This document shows, piece by piece, positions 6,169 to 12,837 of a DNA stretch of 12,837 nucleotides. Position 1 is the stretch's first letter. Each line of letters starts with the position of its first letter. The position numbers and the translations under genes are program-made. The stretch is taken from contig CALDZZ010000116.1 of NCBI GenBank assembly GCA_937944075.1, forward strand, positions 1-12,837. The letters run 5' to 3'. Below the pieces are notes generated by a model. The model searched no databases, was not told the DNA's origin, and saw nothing but the letters and a program-made list of their open reading frames with translations. The stretch comes from an uncultured Rhizobiaceae group bacterium (GTDB lineage Bacteria; Pseudomonadota; Alphaproteobacteria; Rhizobiales; Rhizobiaceae).

Positions 6169-6702
6169 ATGTCTATTGCCACTACTCATTCCAACGTTTC
6201 TGACTTTCCCTCAGTCAATATAAATACGTTTATTACTATCGTCGTCTCTGGGGCCTTTGCCATATTGGCCTTTGACTTGTTTGGACAAACCATCAGTCCA
6301 CTCATGAAAGGGATCATCCCCACTCTTGGCGCCAAGCTAGCTCCTGTCGCCCTTGCAAACCAATCGCTGGGTGTCATTACCGGATTGGGGGCAAAAGTTG
6401 TTTCACAATATGGAATTGGCCATATGATGCACCTTATTACAGGTCTGTTCATTTACCCGATTGGTTACATGTTTATTGCCAGACCCATATCGCTCAAGGT
6501 TTTACCTGCTTTGCCTTGGTGGGTTGTTGGTACTGTGTATGGCGTTGTACTTTGGGTGTTTGCTCTTTACATCATGGCACATCTGGTTGCAGGTAACCCA
6601 CCATTCCTTGGATGGTCAGGCATAACCTGGGTAGCACTTTGGGGACATATCGTATTTGGAGTTGTAGTGGCAGCCTTTACAAAGTTCAGGCATGAGGCAT
6701 GA
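6169..6702 (+). CDS. Five-helix membrane protein of unknown function
   Basis: I do not recognise this 177-residue protein with confidence; it is reminiscent of small DUF6789/YagU-like integral membrane proteins. Hydrophobic segments lie at about 20-40, 48-72, 84-105, 113-140 and 151-172, covering nearly the whole chain. Four histidines (H85, H88, H138, H160) fall in or at the edges of these helices, which could bind heme or a metal, but that is speculation. The ATG follows a GGAG ribosome binding site at 6155-6158. The gene has its own palindrome-rich upstream region and converges on the cytochrome P460-like gene across a shared terminator. A role linked to that secreted heme protein is possible but unproven. 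Confidence 0.8.
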   Translation: MSIATTHSNVSDFPSVNINTFITIVVSGAFAILAFDLFGQTISPLMKGIIPTLGAKLAPVALANQSLGVITGLGAKVVSQYGIGHMMHLITGLFIYPIGYMFIARPISLKVLPALPWWVVGTVYGVVLWVFALYIMAHLVAGNPPFLGWSGITWVALWGHIVFGVVVAAFTKFRHEA

Positions 6703-6743
6703 ACCTTACCTAGCCTAACAGTCACATAAAATAAGAAAATAAA

Positions 6744-6772
6744 AAAAAGGCGGGAATAAAACTCCCGCCTTT
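6744..6772. terminator. Bidirectional intrinsic terminator
   Basis: AAAAGGCGGGA (6744-6754) and TCCCGCCTTTT (6762-6772) form a perfect 11-bp stem with a 7-base loop. T-rich tracts follow on both strands (6769-6779 on plus, T8 at 6740-6747 on minus), so it can end transcripts of both convergent genes. Confidence 0.92.
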
Positions 6773-6795
6773 TCTTTTTTCGGTTTTGACAAGAA

Positions 6796-7386
6796 TTATT
6801 CAGATGCCAGACGAACATCCTCATCAGGGTACCCCATTGAGTCCTGGTCAGAAAATGCACCATGGCAATCATGACAGAATTTTTGAGAGATCTTTTGTGG
6901 CTTGCCGCTAGACTTTACAACCGAGTAAACCCAGTTGCCATATTGATCAGCGTCTCCACCAGCAGCGACTTTTTCCATAAAGAAAAGCTGGCCTTTGGTA
7001 ACCTTGTTCTTTTTGTTCACGCCAAACACTTCCTTGGCAATAACAGTGCCGACCGGCATTGGGTTTTCTTCACGCTCATCAGAATATTTGATATACTCGC
7101 GGTAGCCAATTGCGTTGACTGTTGTGTTCAGGAAGCGTCCGCCGTGAGGACCTGGAGCGGCTGGTGCGGTTGCTGCCCTGCCCCAGTTTAGATAATCTTT
7201 TGCCCAAGGGTTATCGCTATTTGCATAACCAGCGCGAAGCTCGTCTTTGATACATTCAAAAATTTCAATTACCTGCTCTTCTGAAAGGTCATCTTTTTCG
7301 ACTGGTGAAGTGCATGCTGCGTATGCAGAACCTGAGACAAAGAATACGGCAGCGGTAATTGCTGCCTTGCTGAACATTTTACGCAT
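6796..7386 (-). CDS. Cytochrome P460-like secreted heme protein
   Basis: The 196-residue product starts with a Sec signal peptide (basic MRKMFSK, hydrophobic core, cleavage after AYA near residue 23). The mature part matches the cytochrome P460 fold: HGGRFLNTTVNAIGY near 81-95, MPVGTVIAKEVF near 110-121 with K118 in the place of the heme-crosslinking lysine, GNWVYSVV near 150-157, and a C-terminal c-type heme motif C171-H-D-C174-H175. Characterised P460 cytochromes oxidise hydroxylamine or handle NO; whether this one does is unknown. The ATG has a GGGAG ribosome binding site about 10 bases upstream. It is divergent from bpt and converges on the 177-residue membrane protein gene. Confidence 0.85.
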   Translation of the reverse strand: MRKMFSKAAITAAVFFVSGSAYAACTSPVEKDDLSEEQVIEIFECIKDELRAGYANSDNPWAKDYLNWGRAATAPAAPGPHGGRFLNTTVNAIGYREYIKYSDEREENPMPVGTVIAKEVFGVNKKNKVTKGQLFFMEKVAAGGDADQYGNWVYSVVKSSGKPQKISQKFCHDCHGAFSDQDSMGYPDEDVRLASE

Positions 7387-7573
7387 TTAATAGAATCTCC
7401 CGAGTAGTTTTATTACATTAAAACAGTAACAACCATTCGGAAAAATATATCAAAGCAAGAGTGTGCACGATTGATGACGATTTCGTGAGAAAATGGCCTC
7501 TTTTGTAAGGTTAATACGTAAATAGGCATGGATTTATGATTTATTTGGGTTAAGCTGAAAAAAAATTGGAAAA
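7387..7573. promoter_or_regulatory. Divergent spacer between the P460-like gene and bpt
   Basis: This AT-rich 187-base spacer should hold promoters for both flanking genes. I see only a weak inverted repeat, CACGA/TCGTG, at about 7467-7488 and no convincing consensus promoter. The bpt ribosome binding site is weak (GGA about 5 bases before the ATG). Confidence 0.3.
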
Positions 7574-8332
7574 ATGCCCCAAATGACAAGACATTCGCTG
7601 GATACTCCGCAATTCTACCTGACTGCGCCATCCCCCTGCCCTTATCTTGAAGGAAAGCAGGAGCGGAAAGTCTTTACACATCTTGTAGGTGAGCGCGCAC
7701 AACAGGTTAATGACATGCTGAGCCAGGGTGGCTTCAGACGGTCACAGAATATTGCCTATCGTCCAGCTTGCGAGGGCTGCAAAGCTTGTATTTCTGTTCG
7801 TGTGATCGTCGATGAATTTCAAGAAACCAAGTCACTCAAGCGTATAGACCGCAAGAACGACAATCTGATCGGTAAGGAAATTCCACCCGCTCCAAGTTCC
7901 GAGCAATTTTCACTTTTCAGAAGATACCTGGACGAGCGTCATTCTGAAGGTGGCATGGCTGAGATGACTTCACTTGATTATGCCATGATGATTGAAGATA
8001 CGCACGTCAACACCATGATGATAGAGTACAGATTACGCGGTCCGGATACTGCATTAACTGGTGAAGGTGAAGGCGAATTAATTGCCGTTGCCCTTACAGA
8101 TGTTTTAGTAAACGGACTTTCGATGGTCTACAGCTTCTTTGACACTTCAAGTGATTATAAAAGTCTGGGCACTTTCATGATTCTGGATCACATAAAGCGC
8201 GCTCGCAAAATGGGCCTACCTTATGTTTATATGGGCTATTGGGTCAAAGGTTCCCAAAAAATGGGCTATAAAACCCGATTTCAACCCCAAGAGCACCTTG
8301 GTCTGAGCGGCTGGGTTCGTAGCGTCGAGTAA
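7574..8332 (+). CDS. bpt: Aspartate/glutamate leucyltransferase (leucyl/arginyl-tRNA-protein transferase)
   Basis: Bpt transfers leucine from Leu-tRNA to proteins with N-terminal Asp or Glu, marking them for ClpAP through the bacterial N-end rule. The 252-residue protein has the family's hallmarks: PCPYLEGKQERKVFTHL at about 21-37, GFRRSQNIAYRPACEGCKAC at about 53-72 with C66, C69 and C72, and a C-terminal GNAT-like part with SSDYKSLGTFMILDHI and YWVKGSQKMGYKTRFQP. Length is typical. Annotation pipelines often call such genes arginyltransferase (Ate); the bacterial form is a better fit. The ribosome binding site is weak, and an ATG three codons downstream (7583) is an alternative start. The transporter gene begins 98 bases downstream on the same strand without a clear terminator. 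Confidence 0.95.
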   Translation: MPQMTRHSLDTPQFYLTAPSPCPYLEGKQERKVFTHLVGERAQQVNDMLSQGGFRRSQNIAYRPACEGCKACISVRVIVDEFQETKSLKRIDRKNDNLIGKEIPPAPSSEQFSLFRRYLDERHSEGGMAEMTSLDYAMMIEDTHVNTMMIEYRLRGPDTALTGEGEGELIAVALTDVLVNGLSMVYSFFDTSSDYKSLGTFMILDHIKRARKMGLPYVYMGYWVKGSQKMGYKTRFQPQEHLGLSGWVRSVE

Positions 8333-8430
8333 TTTCAATTCATTGGTAGCCATTCTACTTTGCCAAAAAATTTCTTGAGAAACCTGTAAAACCCCGTCAA
8401 AAGCAGTTTCAAACTTCAGGATGAATAGCC

Positions 8431-9321
8431 TTGCAACTGCAAACACGATCAGGACTGGGAATAACACTTGCACTTTTGGGTGGGTTACTGATTTCAATCG
8501 ACATACCTGTCATTCGCCTTTCTGAAAGTGACCCATGGTTTTACATGGTTGCCAGAGGCCTGGGACTGACTTTGGTTTTGGGGCTGGCTGTCAAATTTGG
8601 TTCGAGATTTACAGAAACACCGAAGAATCCGTTCAACGATCGTGACTTTGTTGAAATCGGCATTCTCTATGGTATCTCGAGCATTTTCTTCACGTTGTCT
8701 GTTTTCAATACCTCCACTTCGAACCTTGTTTTCATTCTTGCCTTTAATCCCATGCTGGCAGCTCTTTTTGCCTGGTGGTTTATTGGAGAAAAACCAAGCA
8801 GAGTAACCTGGATTGCAATCTTTGCTACAATCATTGGCGTTGTCATTATTGTTTCTGATGGAATTGAAAGCGGAAACTTTTTTGGCGATTTCACCTCTCT
8901 GGTGACAGCAGCTGTGCTGGCACTTTCTCTCGTCAGGACACGAAAAACTGGTAAGGACCTTTCCTTGAGTGGCTCGGTTGGCGGACTGCTTTCTGCGCTT
9001 TTCGCCTTGCCACTTGCCTTGAGTTTTTCCAGTTTTCCTGGCGCTCCAGGATGGGTTTTGTTAAATGCACTTGTGCTTGTTCCAATAGCAGGTTTTTGCC
9101 TCACACTGGCGCCTCGCTACATCCCTGCACCTCAGGTCGCTATATTTTTCCTGCTGGAAACAGTTCTCGCCCCTATCTGGGTTTGGCTCATTTTCAGTGA
9201 AATCCCCAGTCAAAATACACTCATTGGAGGTTTGATTGTACTTTTGGCAATAGCCGGACACAGCTTTTGGCAATTGAAAGAAGGCAGCAATACTAATATC
9301 AAACAGCAAATTGAAGTATAA
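8431..9321 (+). CDS. EamA-family (DMT superfamily) transporter
   Basis: The 296-residue protein is almost entirely hydrophobic with about ten membrane helices in two repeated halves, as in EamA/DMT permeases that export metabolites or amino acids. The W-W-F-I-G-E-K-P segment near 112-119 and the E-T-V-L-A-P-I-W-V-W-L-I-F-S-E segment near 244-258 are the usual half-end signatures. The substrate cannot be told. The start is TTG at 8431: an in-frame stop lies two codons upstream, the first in-frame ATG would remove helix 1, and AGGA (8418-8421) is 9 bases before the TTG. It sits between bpt and the PycTM-like gene, all on the plus strand with short gaps, and may be co-transcribed with both. Confidence 0.9.
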   Translation: MQLQTRSGLGITLALLGGLLISIDIPVIRLSESDPWFYMVARGLGLTLVLGLAVKFGSRFTETPKNPFNDRDFVEIGILYGISSIFFTLSVFNTSTSNLVFILAFNPMLAALFAWWFIGEKPSRVTWIAIFATIIGVVIIVSDGIESGNFFGDFTSLVTAAVLALSLVRTRKTGKDLSLSGSVGGLLSALFALPLALSFSSFPGAPGWVLLNALVLVPIAGFCLTLAPRYIPAPQVAIFFLLETVLAPIWVWLIFSEIPSQNTLIGGLIVLLAIAGHSFWQLKEGSNTNIKQQIEV

Positions 9322-9379
9322 TATTGCTTGCGATTAGCCCGGGCCTCTGCAAAAGTTTGGCCAGAAAAGGATATGAAGA

Positions 9380-9946
9380 ATGGCCCTGAAGCAGATAAAG
9401 GATTTGGAACTTGATATTGATCTGAACAGTTGTGAAGGGCTTGATATCAACTATATCAGCAGCATCCGAACTAACTATCTGATCAATCAGCACCAAACTA
9501 TTATCACACAGATGCAGTTTGCTGATGCAAAGGCAGGTGCAATGATTGCGCTTATCGGTTTTCTAAGTTTCAGAGGACCAATCAAGATTGAGGAAATTTC
9601 CAACGCAGGATTTTTTGAAGGTCTGTTTTTTGCAGCTGCTGGTATTGCCCTGCTTTTTTCTCTACTTACAATCTTTCCCAGGTTTCCTTCAAAATCAATT
9701 CGCAAAACGTTATTCCAGACCGATCGCTGGTCCTGGCCAGGACTGGCCGGCGAGCATGGTAATACCGAGAATTTTACAAGTTATATTAGAACAGCTGAAG
9801 TGTCTCAGCTCATACATTCAATTTCTGCGAGCAATTGCTACGTCGCAAAAATACTGCTTTCGAAATATCAAATGTTACGACTGGCATTTCTGTTTGGCAT
9901 TGCCAGTATCATGCTACTGGGAATTCGCGTGCTGGACTTGATTTAG
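9380..9946 (+). CDS. PycTM-like membrane protein (Pycsar effector domain, DUF5706)
   Basis: The 188-residue protein has an N-terminal soluble helix, a TM helix beginning at QFADAKAGAMIALIGFL (about 45-62), a second TM at about 78-98 ending in FPRFP, a cytosolic segment of about 70 residues, and a last TM at about 165-186 preceded by VAKILLSKYQMLRLA. The A-D-x-K-A-G motif, the P-R after helix 2 and the AKIL-x-x-KY-x-x-LR-x-A block match the Pycsar effector family (PycTM, formerly DUF5706). In Pycsar antiphage systems this protein responds to cCMP or cUMP made by a linked PycC cyclase and damages the membrane. No cyclase is in this window, so a defence role is unproven. AAGG lies 9 bases before the ATG. 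The gene follows the EamA transporter by 58 bases. Confidence 0.72.
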   Translation: MALKQIKDLELDIDLNSCEGLDINYISSIRTNYLINQHQTIITQMQFADAKAGAMIALIGFLSFRGPIKIEEISNAGFFEGLFFAAAGIALLFSLLTIFPRFPSKSIRKTLFQTDRWSWPGLAGEHGNTENFTSYIRTAEVSQLIHSISASNCYVAKILLSKYQMLRLAFLFGIASIMLLGIRVLDLI

Positions 9947-9948
9947 CA

Positions 9949-10809
9949 TTATCTTGCCAGACACAGATTAAAATCTGCCTGTAATTCAGCATCCGATGCA
10001 TCTACATAAAAACGATTGGCAAGCGAGATAATGCTTCTCATGTTTTCATTGACTTTTCTTTCGCAGTCAATTTCTTCACGGCCAGTGCTTAGACGGCAAA
10101 GCTTGATGGCATCCAGTGTTCTGGATGAAACCGAGTTGCTGAACTTCAGGGCATCATCCTGTTTCTTCAACTTTGAGGCGGAGGCCATACATCTTGAGTT
10201 TTCTGACATATCAGACAAAAGCTCTTGATAATCCTGTTCATAAAGATCAGAGCGCGTGAAACCAACTTCTGCCAGATTATTCACGGTCACCGCTACCCCG
10301 TCCGGTAACAATAGAGCACGTGCAAAATCAGCCTTGCCAAGATCAATTTGCCGGTTTCGAATGTAATGACGGCCTCGATACGAAAGAACTTCTGCCAGCC
10401 AGTAGTCCCCTCCAGTATTTTTGATTTCCTTTAAAACTATATGACCTTTGCTTTCGAGCTTTGTAAGCAGCTTCGTGCAATCACTGATGCCTTGTTCATG
10501 ATCAAAATTTCCAACACATGAACGGTATGCAAAATCGTCTGTAAAATAGAGAGAAAGTTTCTTATCAGCGTATAAAACGCCCAGGCCCATCAATAGTGTA
10601 ATTTGAGGCACGATTAATCCGGCTGTAATTGCCTTGGGAAAGCTTGTGATTGCAGTGATGTCCAACAATAGCAGTGTAATGATTCCAGCTATTGTCAAAG
10701 GTACAAGCAAACCAAATTGCTCAAAAACAATGTAGCCGATTGCACCGCAACCGACTACGAAAACAGTTCCAAGTATTATCCCAGCAACGAAGCGTAAAAA
10801 AGCTATCAT
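9949..10809 (-). CDS. Unrecognised protein with three membrane helices and a TPR-like, cysteine-rich domain
   Basis: I do not recognise this 286-residue protein. Three hydrophobic segments lie at about 5-30, 33-55 and 60-81. The remaining 200 residues look soluble. They contain a segment resembling a tetratricopeptide repeat (LSYRGRHYIRNRQIDLGKAD, then FARALLLPD, about 142-170) and six cysteines (C98, C111, C207, C238, C249, C283) that could form disulfides if the domain is periplasmic. The start has no clear ribosome binding site. Its stop codon is 2 bases from the stop of the convergent PycTM-like gene, with no room for a terminator. The small membrane protein gene lies 66 bases upstream on the same strand. 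TPR assignment and topology are inference. Confidence 0.8.
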   Translation of the reverse strand: MIAFLRFVAGIILGTVFVVGCGAIGYIVFEQFGLLVPLTIAGIITLLLLDITAITSFPKAITAGLIVPQITLLMGLGVLYADKKLSLYFTDDFAYRSCVGNFDHEQGISDCTKLLTKLESKGHIVLKEIKNTGGDYWLAEVLSYRGRHYIRNRQIDLGKADFARALLLPDGVAVTVNNLAEVGFTRSDLYEQDYQELLSDMSENSRCMASASKLKKQDDALKFSNSVSSRTLDAIKLCRLSTGREEIDCERKVNENMRSIISLANRFYVDASDAELQADFNLCLAR

Positions 10810-10819
10810 GCTAGAAGTC

Positions 10820-10853
10820 TAATCAAGCCAGTTGATTTGCTCAATCTTGATTA
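10820..10853. repeat. 8-bp inverted repeat upstream of the TPR-like gene
   Basis: TAATCAAG (10820-10827) and CTTGATTA (10846-10853) are exact complements 18 bases apart, with an inner TTGA/TCAA pair. On the plus strand a T run follows (10855-10860), so it looks like a plus-strand terminator, but no plus-strand gene ends nearby. Located 11 bases before the minus-strand start codon, it may instead be a control site. Confidence 0.4.
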
Positions 10854-10875
10854 TGTTTTTTCAAGTGAAATCTTT

Positions 10876-11034
10876 TTAGCTTGCCAGAGAGCTTGCGATT
10901 AACCCCAAGGACATGACTAGCAATCCGAGTGTTGCGACGCTCGCCAGCAACCACTTTGCATCATCAATGCTTGAGTCCATCAAGTATTCCTGATTTTCAA
11001 TTTTATTTTCGTTTTTATCTGTCTTAGTCGACAT
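10876..11034 (-). CDS. Small single-helix membrane protein (52 residues)
   Basis: This short gene encodes MSTKTDKNENKIENQEYLMD followed by SSIDDAK and a hydrophobic helix at about residues 28-51 (WLLASVATLGLLVMSLGLIA) running to the C-terminus. That gives a polar, charged N-terminal half and a tail anchor. A G-rich ribosome binding site (GGTGGG) precedes the ATG by 5-10 bases, and a CtrA-like box lies 46-61 bases upstream. The hydrophilic/hydrophobic layout plus these signals make it a likely real gene, although it is short and I know no family for it. It stops 66 bases before the TPR-like gene on the same strand and could be co-transcribed with it. Confidence 0.65.
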   Translation of the reverse strand: MSTKTDKNENKIENQEYLMDSSIDDAKWLLASVATLGLLVMSLGLIASSLAS

Positions 11035-11079
11035 AATTCCCACCCAACTTTTAGTAACTTACCCTGCGTAAGCTTATGG

Positions 11080-11095
11080 TTAATCTTTCCTTAAC
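11080..11095. promoter_or_regulatory. CtrA-type binding site (TTAA-N7-TTAAC)
   Basis: The sequence TTAATCTTTCCTTAAC matches the alphaproteobacterial CtrA consensus TTAA-N7-TTAAC exactly. It lies 46-61 bases upstream of the 52-codon gene's start, close to where a -35 region would sit. It is distant from the parC stop. That CtrA binds here is inference from the consensus. Confidence 0.55.
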
Positions 11096-11136
11096 GTAAA
11101 CTGCGAGAAAAAAAAAGGGAAAAATCGAAAATAATG

Positions 11137-11192
11137 AAAAAAAATCAGAATTCTGGTTAATATGCACAGGTTATACCCTGATATAATCTGAT
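11137..11192 (-). terminator. Possible parC terminator
   Basis: On the minus strand ATCAGA (11192-11187) can pair with TCTGAT (11149-11144), enclosing a CAGG/CCTG hairpin (11180-11177 with 11170-11167). T8 follows at 11144-11137, with more T-rich DNA to about 11104. The outer arms are short and far apart, and the structure starts about 70 bases after the parC stop, so this is tentative. Confidence 0.35.
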
Positions 11193-11262
11193 ACTGCATA
11201 CTACGTAGAAATTTCAGTAATCACAGACTGCTCAAATCCGTTTAAGCTCTTAATTCTATTAA

Positions 11263-12837
11263 TTAATTACTAAATCGACCATTTTTGGGGAAACCCTTTG
11301 GTGCTACTCGGCCTGCTTGAGCTCGTTCACCTGAATATTCGACAAGTTCTTCCATACTGCGGTTGTGGGTACGTTTTGCAGAATCTTCCCAGGTCAATCC
11401 GTCTTCCTTATTGAAAACACGAACATCCTTGATTCCGCCATCCTTGTATTTTTGAAGGCGAACGCCTTTGCCTCTTCCCATTTCCGGAATTTGCTCAATG
11501 GCAAAGATCAGTAATTTTCGATTGTCCCCGACGACTGCAAGGCTATCGCCATCTGCTGGCACACAAATGGCAGCCTCATCCGGCATTTTGACATTAAGGA
11601 CCTGTTTGCCCTTGCGCGTATTGGCAATCACATCGGCTTCCAGCACCACAAAGCCATTTCCTGCCTTTGAAGCAAGCAGAAGCTTGCGTTTGGCATCATG
11701 TTTGAATGCTGCAATGATGTCGGTATCATTATCCATGTCCACCATGACACGAACGGGATCACCATGCCCTCTCCCACCTGGCAACTTATCAGCACCAAGT
11801 GTGAAGAACTTTCCACCAGTGGTAAACAATACAACCTTGTCTGTGGTTTCAGCATGGAAGTAGGTAAGCAACTTGTCACCTTCCTTGAATGAAAGCGTGG
11901 CAACATCGGCAACATGGCCTTTCATTGCCCGTATCCATCCTTTTTGAGAGAGAACAACTGTTACCGGTTCCTTCTCAATCATTGCTTCCTGAATGGCATC
12001 CAGATCATGTTCTGGGGCTATACCAAACTTCGTGCGTCTTGCCCCCAGCTTGGTATCTTTTCCGAAGTTTTTCTTAACCTCGGCAATATCCACCTTGAGT
12101 ACATTCCATTGCTGGTCCTCAGACCCAAGAAGCGCTTCGATTTGTGCTTTTTCGGCTGACAGCTTGTCATGTTCTGTCTTGATTTCAAACTCTTCAAGCT
12201 TGGCAAGTGAACGCAAGCGCATATTCAATATGGACTCAGCCTGCAAATCAGTCAGATTAAACGTCGCTATGAGTGCTTTCTTTGGATCATCCTCAAAACG
12301 AACGATGCGGATAACCTCATCAATGTTGAGATAGGCAATCAACAAACCGCCAAGAATTTCCAATCGTCGGTCAATCTGGCCCAGGCGATGTTTGGAGCGC
12401 CTGATCAAGACTTCGCGTCGATGCTCAAGCCACTCTCTCAGCACATCGCGAAGCGACATGACCTTTGGCACCTTGCCCTTAGAGAGAACATTCATGTTCA
12501 GGGAGATGCGGCTTTCAAGCTCTGTCAGCTTGAAGAGTGATTCCATGAGGATTTCAGGATCAACCGCTCTCGATTTTGGCTCGATGACGATGCGAATATC
12601 TTCAGCAGATTCATCTCTGATATCGCCCAACAGAGGCAGTTTTCGATTAAGCAGCAATTCTGCTACTTTTTCGATCAAGCGTGATTTTTGAACCTGATAA
12701 GGAATTTCCGTGATGACTATTTGATAGCCACCGCGACCTGTATCTTCCTTTTCCCAGCTTGCACGCACGCGAAAGCCACCACGCCCGGTCTTGTATGCCT
12801 CAACAATGCTTTCTCGATCATCAACAATCACGCCTCC
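11263..12837 (-). CDS. parC: DNA topoisomerase IV subunit A, C-terminal part (cut by window edge)
   Basis: ParC is the DNA cleavage subunit of topoisomerase IV, which decatenates daughter chromosomes. The visible 524 residues lack the N-terminus with the catalytic tyrosine. They begin GGVIVDDRESIVEAYKTGRG, continue through the TEIPYQVQKSRLIEKVAELL segment, the long coiled-coil and gate (REVLIRRSKHRLGQIDRRLE), ILNMRLRSLAKLEEFEI, and end in the C-terminal beta-pinwheel (QKGWIRAMKGH, TTGGKFFTLGADKLPGGRGHG). The V-I-V-D reading and Q-V-Q-K-S-R favour ParC over GyrA. The reading frame is open to base 12837, so an apparent GTG start at 12831 is internal. Confidence 0.95.
   Translation of the reverse strand, partial: GGVIVDDRESIVEAYKTGRGGFRVRASWEKEDTGRGGYQIVITEIPYQVQKSRLIEKVAELLLNRKLPLLGDIRDESAEDIRIVIEPKSRAVDPEILMESLFKLTELESRISLNMNVLSKGKVPKVMSLRDVLREWLEHRREVLIRRSKHRLGQIDRRLEILGGLLIAYLNIDEVIRIVRFEDDPKKALIATFNLTDLQAESILNMRLRSLAKLEEFEIKTEHDKLSAEKAQIEALLGSEDQQWNVLKVDIAEVKKNFGKDTKLGARRTKFGIAPEHDLDAIQEAMIEKEPVTVVLSQKGWIRAMKGHVADVATLSFKEGDKLLTYFHAETTDKVVLFTTGGKFFTLGADKLPGGRGHGDPVRVMVDMDNDTDIIAAFKHDAKRKLLLASKAGNGFVVLEADVIANTRKGKQVLNVKMPDEAAICVPADGDSLAVVGDNRKLLIFAIEQIPEMGRGKGVRLQKYKDGGIKDVRVFNKEDGLTWEDSAKRTHNRSMEELVEYSGERAQAGRVAPKGFPKNGRFSN

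Noticed and set aside
8216..8497. 93-codon minus-strand ORF spanning the bpt-transporter gap
   Set aside because: It overlaps the conserved end of bpt and the transporter start and shows no family features; most likely a chance frame.
8421..8524. Short ORF starting ATG at 8421 just before the transporter gene
   Set aside because: It reads out of frame through the transporter start for about 34 codons with no protein-like features; the AGGA site serves the TTG at 8431.
8667..9104. 145-codon minus-strand ORF opposite the EamA transporter
   Set aside because: It is the antisense shadow of a strongly hydrophobic coding region with clear family motifs on the plus strand, and has no ribosome binding site or recognisable domain.
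9334..9341. GCCCGGGC palindrome before the PycTM-like gene
   Set aside because: Only 8 bases, no loop and no T tract; too short to claim as a terminator or operator.
9380..9946. A complete Pycsar antiphage system
   Set aside because: No uridylate or cytidylate cyclase gene is present in the window, and the flanking genes are a transporter and an unrelated unknown protein.
11468..12691. Several plus-strand ORFs of 60-130 codons opposite parC
   Set aside because: All are antisense to well-conserved ParC sequence; their composition (serine-rich, low complexity) is typical of shadow frames.
12829..12837. GTG at 12831 as the parC start
   Set aside because: The frame stays open to the window edge with GG before VIVD, matching the internal FPTGGVIVD region of ParC; the gene is cut, not short.
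1..12837. tRNA, rRNA, CRISPR array, insertion sequence or integrase
   Set aside because: No cloverleaf, spaced direct repeats, terminal repeats or transposase-like proteins were seen on either strand.

Overview
The window looks like chromosome of an alphaproteobacterium of the order Hyphomicrobiales (Rhizobiales), with moderate GC by eye and fairly AT-rich intergenic DNA. The evidence is gene content: an LdtR-type MarR regulator beside an L,D-transpeptidase, a PBG synthase with the Asp-rich (magnesium-type) metal site, a Bpt-type aminoacyl-tRNA-protein transferase, alphaproteobacterial ParC, and a TTAA-N7-TTAAC site that matches the CtrA consensus. Genus cannot be fixed from the sequence alone. 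No tRNA, rRNA, CRISPR array, transposase or integrase was seen.

Left part (1-4934, all minus strand). Reading right to left, the genes are a small four-helix membrane protein, the regulator ldtR, its probable target L,D-transpeptidase gene, glyA, nrdR and the start of a Lin0512-family gene that runs off the left edge. Strong intrinsic terminators follow ldtR, the transpeptidase gene and glyA. The glyA terminator is unusual because its 3' arm contains the whole ribosome binding site of nrdR, which starts with TTG. The spacers around ldtR and the transpeptidase gene are rich in inverted repeats.

Middle (5032-9946). hemB is divergent from the membrane protein gene. It is followed by a five-helix membrane protein of unknown role and a secreted cytochrome P460-like protein; these two converge on a bidirectional terminator. 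Then come bpt, an EamA-type transporter (TTG start) and a small membrane protein that resembles the Pycsar effector PycTM, all on the plus strand and closely spaced.

Right part (9949-12837, minus strand). The PycTM-like gene runs tail to tail, 2 bases apart, into an unrecognised gene for a protein with three membrane helices and a TPR-like, cysteine-rich domain. Upstream of that lies a 52-codon gene for a single-helix membrane protein, preceded by the CtrA-like box, and then parC, cut by the right edge.

Most of the window is ordinary housekeeping DNA: one-carbon metabolism, dNTP control, heme synthesis, protein turnover, chromosome segregation and cell wall cross-linking. The less ordinary parts are the nrdR RBS/terminator overlap, the orphan PycTM-like protein with its unknown convergent neighbour, the CtrA-boxed small membrane protein, and the palindrome-rich ldtR region. 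I do not see a complete new multi-gene system.
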